The notes under the pieces were generated by a model. That model was not told the DNA's origin. It saw nothing but the letters and a program-made list of their open reading frames with translations, and did not search any database. From positions 1-8,490 of the forward strand of contig WQST01000096.1 in NCBI GenBank assembly GCA_009787745.1: a DNA stretch of 8,490 nt. Direction: 5' to 3'. Positions 1 through 4,941 of the stretch are shown here, piece by piece. The stretch comes from Lachnospiraceae bacterium (GTDB lineage: Bacteria; Bacillota; Clostridia; Lachnospirales; Lachnospiraceae). A program made the translations under genes and the position numbers. The number at the start of each line of letters is the position of its first letter. Positions within the stretch are counted from its first letter, which is position 1.

Positions 1-358
1 GAACTAACCTTAAGCATTCGCCGAAACGTTGGAAATGGACAATTTCGCGCGCACGTAAGAATTTTATCGGTTCGGCGACATCACTGTTTTTGACCAGACG
101 TAAGATATTATCGTATGTCGTTCGGGCTTTTTGCTCCGCCGCCATATCTTCCATTAAATCAGTAATGGCATCACCTTTTGATTGAAAACCGGCGGCACTG
201 AAAGGGATTCCCCCTGCTGATTGCGGGTAAACACCAACGGTATGGTCAACATAGTATGGCGCAAAACCGGAAGCTTCGATCTCTTCCATGGATAAATTCT
301 GAGTTAACTGATGGACGATTGCAGAAACCATTTCTAAGTGGGCTAATTCTTCCGTGCC
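1..358 (-). CDS. cotJC: cotJC 3' part: C-terminal portion of an interrupted manganese-catalase-like spore coat protein (runs off window)
   Basis: Reading the minus strand from 358 to position 2 gives an open frame beginning GTEELAHLEMVSAIVH and ending REIVHFQRFGECLRLV, with no stop before the window edge. This is the CotJC/manganese catalase fold without its start. Numbered on the rejoined protein, it supplies predicted ligands E65 and H68 (EELAH), E136 (AAEQKAR) and H169 (REIVH, with E166 nearby). The missing first 63 codons are at 3311-3499, beyond the mobile element. The frame stays open upstream into the element as far as a stop at 428-430, and a GTG at 389-391 without a convincing ribosome binding site could give a short product, but that product would lack ligand E35. 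In the arrangement shown it is therefore not expected to make functional CotJC. Confidence 0.93.
352..358. repeat. left junction core (attL) of the element in cotJC
   Basis: CCGTGCC here is repeated exactly at 3310-3316. To its left is cotJC coding sequence for EELAHLEM, and to its right is element DNA. On the minus strand it reads GGCACGG, the Gly-Thr codons of the conserved IGTEE motif plus the first base of the next Glu codon. The crossover could lie anywhere inside the 7 bp. Confidence 0.85.
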
Positions 359-427
359 TACAAGCGTATCGAAAATGTTCCCTTTTGTCACAAGAAGTTG
401 AAAACCCTTGTAGCGTAAGGCTTTAAT

Positions 428-613
428 TTATTCGATGCGATATTGCTCTTCAATTTTTGAAATAACACAATCCATTTGTTCATGAGTTAATAGATTGCGC
501 TTAATAAGCGAAAGAAGCATGGCTTTTTGAAAGTTTATAATAAAGTCGAGGTTGCTATGTGTTGTTATTTCTGGTGCGAGTTCGGTAATGCAATTATATT
601 TTCTTAAATCCAT
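428..613 (-). CDS. small hypothetical protein (61 aa) beside the element's left end
   Basis: This frame reads MDLRKYNCITELAPEITT and continues to KIEEQYRIE. I prefer the ATG at 611-613. A longer frame reaches a TTG at 698-700, but that extension is antisense to an apparent resolvase remnant and has no ribosome binding site. The ribosome binding site before the ATG is weak (GGGTG). The C-terminal half (FQKAMLLSLIKRNLLTHEQM then ISKIEE) resembles the short LI-x-x-GLIT-x-EE-like helical segments (SHOCT-like) often coded beside Firmicute serine recombinases, but I cannot assign a family. It follows DUF2442 on the same strand after 145 bp. Its stop is in the same frame as the downstream cotJC 3' part. 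Its size and position next to attL make a recombination directionality factor one possibility, which is unproven. Confidence 0.55.
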   Translation of the reverse strand: MDLRKYNCITELAPEITTHSNLDFIINFQKAMLLSLIKRNLLTHEQMDCVISKIEEQYRIE

Positions 614-667
614 AAGAATACACCCAATAATTAAGATATATAAGCTTATGAAATTGTTGGTTGTCCT

Positions 668-748
668 TATGCAAGCACCGACCAAAACGAAGATAGGCAA
701 ATGGTCGAAATGAACAAACGAGAAATGCGAGAGGTTGAAAGGGGTTTA
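668..748 (+). pseudogene. possible fossil of a resolvase N-terminus
   Basis: The plus-strand frame from 668 reads YASTDQNEDRQMVEM and then continues without resemblance to anything I know. Small serine resolvases begin with segments such as YARVST-x-DQNEDRQ, so this looks like a decayed N-terminal scrap that has lost the Arg-Val before the catalytic Ser and everything after about 15 residues. There is a stop just upstream in frame (TAA at about 653-655). It may be debris of an earlier recombination module in the element. The match is short and found by eye only. Confidence 0.35.
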
Positions 749-758
749 TACGCGAACG

Positions 759-1013
759 TTAGCTATCGGCATATACACCATTGTGATATAACTCATCACA
801 AGCTAAATCTATTTCGTCGTTCCAACTAATGCCATAACCGCCGCTATCTACCTTAACTTGCCTGAAAAGCCCATCAATTTCTTTAAGAGAAGTAAACGAT
901 TCCCATTTATCAAATAATGGAGTCACATCATAAACCCTCTTTTCACCATTAACAAAATCAACGGCTAACTTAAAGCTTGAAAGCGGTTGAACACATTTAA
1001 CTTTATGAAACAT
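759..1013 (-). CDS. DUF2442 domain protein
   Basis: The start is the ATG at 1011-1013, giving 84 residues that begin MFHKVKCVQPLSSFKLAVDF. It is preceded by AGGAG about 8 bases upstream. The longer frame to 1067 lies inside the upstream gene and is not needed. Family features are the N-terminal beta strands, NGEKRVYDVTPLFDKW, the GLFRQVKVD segment, and the conserved GYGISWNDEIDLACDELY near the C-terminus. The function of DUF2442 is not established. It is commonly found next to DUF4160, as here, and the pair has the size and layout of a toxin-antitoxin module. Its ribosome binding site and start lie at the very end of the DUF4160 gene (12-bp gap), so the two are presumably translated from one message. 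Confidence 0.85.
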   Translation of the reverse strand: MFHKVKCVQPLSSFKLAVDFVNGEKRVYDVTPLFDKWESFTSLKEIDGLFRQVKVDSGGYGISWNDEIDLACDELYHNGVYADS

Positions 1014-1024
1014 ACAAACTTCTC

Positions 1025-1279
1025 CTATTCTAACGGTGGCAATTTGCGAAATATTTGTGTATTCCATATATCCATTAATTCTAATTTATGGTCTTCTGCC
1101 CATTCGCGCACAAGATTTAACGCTTTGGCAGGCAAATCACCTTCTATCATTTCGAGCGTTTGAATGTCTATAACCCCAAGACATTCGCCGTATAAAGCGT
1201 GGATATGCGGCGGATTGTGTTCGCTTTGTCTAAAGTACATCTTTATCACAAGACCATAAAACCTAGATATTGTTGGCAT
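1025..1279 (-). CDS. DUF4160 domain protein
   Basis: An 84-residue protein beginning MPTISRFYGLVIKMYFRQSE, followed by HNPPHIHALYGE. The P-T-I-S/F-x-GL-x-I-x-MY start and the HxPPHxHA motif are the DUF4160 signature. The ATG at 1277-1279 has AGGGG upstream. It is the first gene of a two-gene unit with DUF2442, driven by a near-consensus promoter at 1310-1338. The biochemical role is unknown. Such pairs are usually considered candidate toxin-antitoxin systems, which would stabilise a small element that can excise as a circle. Recognition of the family is firm and the toxin-antitoxin role is inference. Confidence 0.86.
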   Translation of the reverse strand: MPTISRFYGLVIKMYFRQSEHNPPHIHALYGECLGVIDIQTLEMIEGDLPAKALNLVREWAEDHKLELMDIWNTQIFRKLPPLE

Positions 1280-1309
1280 TAAAGTACCCCTTAAATTTAA
1301 AGTAACTTA

Positions 1310-1338
1310 ATTATACACAAAACGCACGAAAATGTAAA
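1310..1338 (-). promoter_or_regulatory. sigma-A-type promoter for the DUF4160-DUF2442 genes
   Basis: On the minus strand, TTTACA (1333-1338) is followed by a 17-base spacer and a perfect TATAAT (1310-1315), 31 bp before the DUF4160 ATG. This implies vegetative expression of the pair independent of the cotJ operon. Confidence 0.75.
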
Positions 1339-1358
1339 GTGACGCGCAACCATAGTGA

Positions 1359-1544
1359 AATCAAGCGTCCCAACCACCGCAACGACAAAGCGTTTTTGAT
1401 AGTTTGGCAAAGGCGAAAAATACAAATCCGATTGAAAATATATCCGATCAGAATTTCAGTGCAAATGTTAAAGAAATGCAATCCGAACAGACGCAGGAAT
1501 TAATACGGCAACGAGAAATGGAAAAGGTGAGCAAACACATGTGA
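1359..1544 (+). pseudogene. C-terminal remnant of an unidentified protein
   Basis: A plus-strand frame with no start codon of its own runs from just after a stop at 1356-1358 to the TGA at 1542-1544. It encodes about 61 residues including PPQRQSVFDSLAKAKN, then NISDQNFSANVKEMQSEQ, then IRQREMEKVSKHM. The low-complexity Pro/Gln start and charged helical tail look like the end of a real, larger protein, possibly a mobilisation or relaxase-type protein of an integrative element, but I cannot prove the family. It lies upstream of the recombinase on the same strand, where larger conjugative elements carry such genes, and suggests that this element is a deletion derivative. Confidence 0.4.
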
Positions 1545-1599
1545 GGGTTAGGGAGTTTGTGCGTGTCGGTAAGCTTTTCTATATACACGGCATAAAGTG

Positions 1600-1636
1600 T
1601 AATTTTATTGCATTAAAAAAACATATAGTATAAAAT
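1600..1636 (+). promoter_or_regulatory. promoter region of the recombinase, with sigma-A-like and sigma-E-like elements
   Basis: Two readings overlap. Vegetative: TTGCAT (1608-1613), 17 bases, TAAAAT (1631-1636). Mother-cell sigma-E-like: TAATTTT (1600-1606; consensus KMATATT, 6 of 7), 15 bases, CATATAGT (1622-1629; consensus CATACA-T, 6 of 7 fixed bases). The region is AT-rich, so chance similarity is a real risk. The two are not mutually exclusive. Confidence 0.4.
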
Positions 1637-1659
1637 GAACGGCAAGGAGTTGATTTATT

Positions 1660-3270
1660 TTGAATCGTTATGAAAAACTAAACCAAGAGAAACTATTGCA
1701 GAAAAAAACATTTCGTGTTGGCGCGTACTGTCGGGTTTCTACCGATAACGAAGATCAAGCCAATTCTTTTGAAAGTCAACAAAGATATTTTAAAGAATAT
1801 ATAAACCGCAACCCCGAATGGCAATTGACAGAAATTTTTGCCGACGAAGGCATTTCCGGCACAAACACAAAAAAGCGTAAAGCATTTAATCGCATGATTG
1901 ATAGTGCTAAGAATGGTGATTTAGATTTAATAATAACAAAAGAGATATCGCGCTTTGCTAGAAACACGCTTGATAGCATTTATTACACGCGTGAGCTAAA
2001 AAAAATAGGCGTGGGCGTTATTTTTATGAACGATAATATTAACACCCTAGAGCCTGATGCGGAATTACGACTAACAATTATGTCTAGCATAGCACAGGAA
2101 GAAAGCCGTAAAACCTCTGAGCGTGTTAAGTGGGGGCAAACGCGCCGTATGGAGCAAGGCGTAGTGTTTGGCAGAGATATGCTAGGTTATGATGTGCGCG
2201 GCGGCGAGATGTTTATAAACGAAGAAGGCGCAAAGATTGTGCGTCTAATTTTCGATAAGTTCGTCAATGAAAACAAGGGTTGCCATACCATAGCGCGAGA
2301 ATTGCGAGAAGCAGGAATTAAAAGCCACAGTCACCAAGTTTCGTGGTCAAACACAGTTATTTTGCGTATTGTACGCAATGAAAAATATTGTGGCGACCTT
2401 GTTCAAAAGAAAACATATACGCCCGACTATTTATCGCACGAGAAAAAATATAATCGCGGACAAGAGGAATTTGTAGTTATTAAAAATCACCATGAACCAA
2501 TAATTAGCCGCGAAATGTTTGACCGAGCCGGTGCGATTTTAGAAAGCCGTGCGGTATCGCCTGAGAGGAAGTCAAAGCACTCGAACCGATATGCTTTTTC
2601 GGGCAAGATAAAATGTGCGCGTTGCGAAACTTCGTATGTTGCACGGTATAAAAAGCGTAAAGACGGCAGTATAAGCAAGTCTTGGCGTTGTTGCGAAAGT
2701 TCAAAGTTTGGCGCGCCGCATATCGATAAAGCAGGTAATCAAGTTGGTTGCGATAGCGAAAGCATTCGCAATAATGACGCTTTATATATTATGGGGTTGG
2801 TGGTTGACAATTTGAATTTTAATAAAGAAGTTATCGTTTCAAATTTAATGAACGTTATTAAAGATGTGGTTTCAAGAAGTACTGACAGTATTGATATTGA
2901 AAGTTTGCAAGCTAAAATAAATCAAACAGAAGAGAAGCAAAAAAAGCTTATCGACCTTTATACTTCGGGCAATATTACAAAAGAAGAGTTTTTAGAAATA
3001 CGCGATAAATGCAGTGCAGAAATTCAAGAACATAAAGAATTGATTGGTAGTGTAGATAAACAGAATTTGCTTGTCGCTGAACAGAAAAATTTGATTAAAG
3101 ATATTAATGATGCACTAACGCAAATGATAGCAAAATCAAGCCATGACGAAGAGTTTTATCGAAACATTTTAGACAAAATGGTAATTCATAGCCGCGACCA
3201 TATAGATGTGCATTTAAAATTGCTACCGCATAAGTGGAGTTATGCCCTTGAAAAGCTAACGGAGCAATAG
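1660..3270 (+). CDS. large serine recombinase (TndX/SpoIVCA-type site-specific integrase/excisionase)
   Basis: A 536-residue protein that cuts and rejoins DNA at attachment sites through a 5'-phosphoserine intermediate. The resolvase domain spans about residues 18-165. GAYCRVSTDN holds the predicted catalytic Ser27 with Arg25, followed by DEGISGT (62-68) and the ITKEISRFARNTLD segment (92-105). The recombinase domain spans about 185-290 (IVRLIFDKF, RIVRNEKYCGDL). A zinc ribbon is suggested by C319, C322, C344/C345 and C364. Residues about 410-490 form the coiled coil expected for large serine integrases. The length is close to that of TndX/TnpX-type proteins. The start is TTG at 1660 with AAGGAG 9 bases upstream. 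All visible catalytic motifs are intact. It is the only complete recombinase in the element and its gene ends 39 bp from the right repeat, so it very likely catalyses this element's insertion and excision. Confidence 0.95.
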   Translation: MNRYEKLNQEKLLQKKTFRVGAYCRVSTDNEDQANSFESQQRYFKEYINRNPEWQLTEIFADEGISGTNTKKRKAFNRMIDSAKNGDLDLIITKEISRFARNTLDSIYYTRELKKIGVGVIFMNDNINTLEPDAELRLTIMSSIAQEESRKTSERVKWGQTRRMEQGVVFGRDMLGYDVRGGEMFINEEGAKIVRLIFDKFVNENKGCHTIARELREAGIKSHSHQVSWSNTVILRIVRNEKYCGDLVQKKTYTPDYLSHEKKYNRGQEEFVVIKNHHEPIISREMFDRAGAILESRAVSPERKSKHSNRYAFSGKIKCARCETSYVARYKKRKDGSISKSWRCCESSKFGAPHIDKAGNQVGCDSESIRNNDALYIMGLVVDNLNFNKEVIVSNLMNVIKDVVSRSTDSIDIESLQAKINQTEEKQKKLIDLYTSGNITKEEFLEIRDKCSAEIQEHKELIGSVDKQNLLVAEQKNLIKDINDALTQMIAKSSHDEEFYRNILDKMVIHSRDHIDVHLKLLPHKWSYALEKLTEQ

Positions 3271-3499
3271 AAAATAATGTGGATAAGCTACTGAACAATA
3301 TAGAAATGCCCGTGCCGATATCCGTCAAAAGAGCCGCCACCTCAGGATAAGGCATCGTATAACGTTGGGACAAATAGCGCATACTGGCGCCGAGTTCGCC
3401 ATCGGGGCCGCCGTATTGAGTCAGAATTACTTGCGCAATTTGAGCATTAGTTTCTTTTATATTTACAGGAAACTGGAGTCGTTTTTCATAAGTCCACAT
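3104..3499 (-). CDS. cotJC: cotJC 5' part: N-terminal portion of manganese-catalase-like spore coat protein, interrupted after about codon 63
   Basis: Translation starts at the ATG at 3497-3499 with a strong AAAGGAGG inside the cotJB end. Residues 1-63 are genuine CotJC: MWTYEKRLQFPV, then GGPDGELGAS with predicted manganese ligand E35, then RYLSQRYTMPYPEVAALL and TDIGT. At the element boundary (3310-3316) the frame leaves cotJC and continues into element DNA for 68 unrelated residues, antisense to the end of the recombinase gene, stopping at 3104. The present product would be a 131-residue chimera with one of five metal ligands. The rest of the gene is at 1-358. No damage other than the insertion is visible, so the gene is interrupted, not decayed. 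Confidence 0.93.
   Translation of the reverse strand: MWTYEKRLQFPVNIKETNAQIAQVILTQYGGPDGELGASMRYLSQRYTMPYPEVAALLTDIGTGISILFSSLSTLFSIAPLAFQGHNSTYAVAILNAHLYGRGYELPFCLKCFDKTLRHGLILLSFALVHH
3310..3316. repeat. right junction core (attR) of the element in cotJC
   Basis: Second copy of CCGTGCC. Bases to the right (GATATCCGTC) are the cotJC codons for TDI on the minus strand, and bases to the left are element DNA. Its match to 352-358 is exact for 7 bp and stops on both sides. Confidence 0.85.
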
Positions 3500-3502
3500 T
3501 GA

Positions 3503-3796
3503 TCAGTCCCTCCTTTCAAAGTGCATATCTTGATTTACCCACGGCATCGGCATCGTTGCCCATTTCCACTCATTATTATCAAGCTCTAAAGTATTGGAAA
3601 CCGTTAACGGTCCGTATTGTTTCGCATATTCCGCCGCCGCCTGCTCTTTCAAGCGAAGATAATGTTTTATATGATCTATCGCTTTGCTGTCATAGGGATG
3701 AGTGTCCAGGTATTCAAGCATATCAACGATGAAAAGAGAAAAGATATTGATATCACCCAAAAGCTTATCTTTATTAGTTTTGTAAGTTGTCATCAT
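3503..3796 (-). CDS. cotJB: spore coat protein CotJB
   Basis: A 97-residue protein, typical CotJB size. Seen are DINIFSLFIVDMLEYLDTHP, then the helical IDHIKHYLRLKEQAAAEYAKQYGPLT, and a C-terminal WATMPMPW with aromatic and proline residues, as in the family. Its start overlaps the cotJA stop in an ATGA arrangement. Either of the two adjacent ATG codons at 3791-3796 could be used. Its stop is three bases before the cotJC start, so the three genes are one translationally coupled operon. In Bacillus the CotJ proteins are made in the mother cell and incorporated in the spore coat, with CotJC and CotJA associating. The gene is intact. Confidence 0.95.
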   Translation of the reverse strand: MMTTYKTNKDKLLGDINIFSLFIVDMLEYLDTHPYDSKAIDHIKHYLRLKEQAAAEYAKQYGPLTVSNTLELDNNEWKWATMPMPWVNQDMHFERRD

Positions 3797-3984
3797 TTAA
3801 CGCATCTCCTTCCGGTAAAGGGTTTTGTAAGTTCCGGGAAGATTGTGCCGGTCATAAGCGCCATATGCAAATCATCAAAAACTTTGGCTGTTTTTTGCCA
3901 TGGGACATATGCCATTGCGATCGGATACTGATCAATAAATTCCGGTTTATGCATATCCGAATAATTGTAATTAAAGTTTTCCAT
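3793..3984 (-). CDS. cotJA: spore coat-associated protein CotJA
   Basis: A 63-residue protein containing YPIAMAYVPWQKTAKVFDDL and then HMALMTGTIFPELTKPF, the conserved CotJA core (Y/W-P-x-A-x-AYVPWQ, then GT-x-FPEL). It is slightly shorter than the Bacillus protein because the N-terminus is compact. The ATG at 3982-3984 follows GAAAGGA about 6 bases upstream. It is the first gene of cotJABC and overlaps cotJB by 4 bp. CotJA is needed for CotJC assembly into the coat in Bacillus subtilis. Here it is intact although cotJC is interrupted. Confidence 0.94.
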   Translation of the reverse strand: MENFNYNYSDMHKPEFIDQYPIAMAYVPWQKTAKVFDDLHMALMTGTIFPELTKPFTGRRCVK

Positions 3985-4017
3985 GAAATCCTTTCATAAA
4001 ATATGTGAAATTTAATT

Positions 4018-4046
4018 TATATTATGATATTTTGTTGACAGAGTTC
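4018..4046 (-). promoter_or_regulatory. cotJA: possible mother-cell promoter of the cotJ operon
   Basis: On the minus strand, CATAATATA at 4018-4026 fits the sigma-K/sigma-E -10 pattern CATAnnnTA. An AC dinucleotide lies 16 bases upstream, as sigma-K promoters require, but the rest of the -35 is poor, and no good sigma-E -35 (KMATATT) sits at the right distance. It is about 34 bp before the cotJA ATG. The DNA is very AT-rich, so support is modest. Confidence 0.3.
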
Positions 4047-4076
4047 GTATTTTGCAAAATAAAATTTCATCTTGTT

Positions 4077-4097
4077 TATTGACTGGCATGGTCAATG
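4077..4097. promoter_or_regulatory. TTGAC-N7-GTCAA dyad between ytaF and cotJA
   Basis: ATTGAC and GTCAAT (6-bp arms, 4078-4083 and 4091-4096) flank seven bases, ending 3 bp past the ytaF stop. It matches 15 of 21 positions of the palindrome at 7231-7251, including both arms. It could be a regulator site upstream of cotJA or a weak hairpin after ytaF. No T-run follows on the minus strand, which argues against an intrinsic terminator. Confidence 0.35.
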
Positions 4098-4099
4098 GA

Positions 4100-4744
4100 T
4101 CAGAAAAGTTTCGATATCCCCAAGCCAATCAAGATAGCACCACTAAGCCATGATATCGGAAAGGGAAGCTTATCTGCTAATTTGTTTCCGATTAGACATC
4201 CTGAGCAAACCGCTAAAGTCCCTGCAAGAAGCGATACAGGCACGACATACAGCGCATTGGCATTACCTAAAGCGGCGCCGAAACCTACTGCTAAACCATC
4301 AAGGGAAAGAGAAACGGCTAAAGTCGCCGCTTCACCGGGGGAGAGGTTACGGTTTTGGTTGATATCCGCTTCTTCGGGATTTGCGACTACGCTTAAGATA
4401 AAGCGGAAGTTAAAAAAAGAAAATTTAAGCCATTTGTATGGATGACGTCCATGCCTATCAATATAGCGCCTGATGAAATCTTTCGTGATACCATCCAGAA
4501 ACTTCGTAAGGCCGATCAGGCATAATATCGTAAATGCCATCCATATTGCCGCGTCTTTCGGTAAAAATCCGCGAATCGCGCTCCCCGCCCATAAAGAAAG
4601 CCCTAGGAATATGCTGCCGATAAATGTAATAACAAGGTTAGACGGCCAAGGGATTTTAATTCGCTTAGTGCCGTAAGCAAAACTAGCGGCAAAAGCATCT
4701 ATGGAACATGAGGAGGCGATTAAAATTGCTTCCAAGATAAACAT
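4100..4744 (-). CDS. ytaF: YtaF-type sporulation membrane protein (MntP-like superfamily)
   Basis: A 214-residue integral membrane protein with about six hydrophobic segments (roughly 2-24, 35-56, 66-84, 113-121 with adjacent residues, 140-160, 165-186 and 197-213). Two related halves carry the family signatures: SIDAFAASFAYG with Asp16, and SLSLDGLAVGFGAALG with Asp149. The central ANPEEADINQNRNLSPGEA matches the YtaF-specific ADxDxSGxIxGxEA loop and distinguishes it from plain MntP manganese exporters, which are shorter in this region. In Bacillus YtaF is linked to sporulation, and its substrate is not settled. The ATG at 4742-4744 has GGAGGT upstream. It lies 115 bp before cotJA on the same strand, a sporulation-related neighbourhood. 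I saw no yybP-ykoY-type manganese riboswitch in the leader. Confidence 0.86.
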   Translation of the reverse strand: MFILEAILIASSCSIDAFAASFAYGTKRIKIPWPSNLVITFIGSIFLGLSLWAGSAIRGFLPKDAAIWMAFTILCLIGLTKFLDGITKDFIRRYIDRHGRHPYKWLKFSFFNFRFILSVVANPEEADINQNRNLSPGEAATLAVSLSLDGLAVGFGAALGNANALYVVPVSLLAGTLAVCSGCLIGNKLADKLPFPISWLSGAILIGLGISKLF

Positions 4745-4869
4745 TTGTTACCTCCATGCCGTGCATTGTACGAAGTTAGAATATTCTTCACATTAACCTT
4801 CTTTCAAAGAATTACTCGCTTTTCAATATATGCTTTTGGGGAATTATGTGTGAAACTCGTTATTGATTA

Positions 4870-4898
4870 TTGCATTAGTAATTAGACCGGTTTATAAT
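4870..4898 (+). promoter_or_regulatory. sigma-A-type promoter of the helicase gene
   Basis: TTGCAT (4870-4875), a 17-base spacer and a perfect TATAAT (4893-4898), followed 43 bp later by the helicase ATG with AAGGAG. The remaining 4745-4941 intergenic space serves ytaF in the other direction, for which I see no convincing promoter. Confidence 0.75.
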
Positions 4899-4941
4899 CT
4901 TTCTAAGGAAATTAACAAAAATTCTAACCAAAGGAGAAACC

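Larger units (their letters stand above)
352..3316. mobile_element. 2.96-kb serine-recombinase element inserted in cotJC
   Basis: The element is bounded by the 7-bp direct repeat CCGTGCC (352-358 and 3310-3316) and measures 2,958 bp counting one copy. Removing it and fusing the copies gives cotJC in frame through TDIGTEELAHLEM, which defines both edges to within the repeat. Contents: a 61-codon gene beside the left end, a DUF2442-DUF4160 pair, gene remnants, and a large serine recombinase that ends 39 bp before the right repeat copy. There are no terminal inverted repeats and no transposase, and the short core repeat suits serine-recombinase integration. The recombinase is transcribed opposite to cotJC. 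By analogy with skin, SPbeta and other sporulation intervening elements it may be excised in the mother cell. That timing is inferred. Confidence 0.9.

Noticed and set aside
614..700. N-terminal extension of the small gene from a TTG at 698-700
   Set aside because: No ribosome binding site, a hydrophobic composition unlike the rest, and it is antisense to the resolvase-like remnant; the ATG at 611-613 is more plausible.
3104..3309. The last 68 residues of the frame that begins as cotJC
   Set aside because: These codons are element DNA antisense to the recombinase 3' end and are read only because the insertion leaves the frame open; they are not part of CotJC.
352..3316. Classical insertion sequence or transposon
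   Set aside because: No DDE transposase and no terminal inverted repeats; a serine recombinase with a short core repeat explains the junctions better.
3499..3999. Overlapping plus-strand frames across cotJB and cotJA
   Set aside because: Shadows of the well-recognised cotJA and cotJB genes, with no family resemblance or proper ribosome binding sites.
4095..4676. Plus-strand frames opposite ytaF
   Set aside because: The minus-strand product is a clear YtaF with membrane segments and signature motifs; the opposite frames have no recognisable content.
4745..4941. yybP-ykoY-type manganese riboswitch upstream of ytaF
   Set aside because: The leader between the start and the divergent helicase promoter is short, and I could not find the conserved paired elements.
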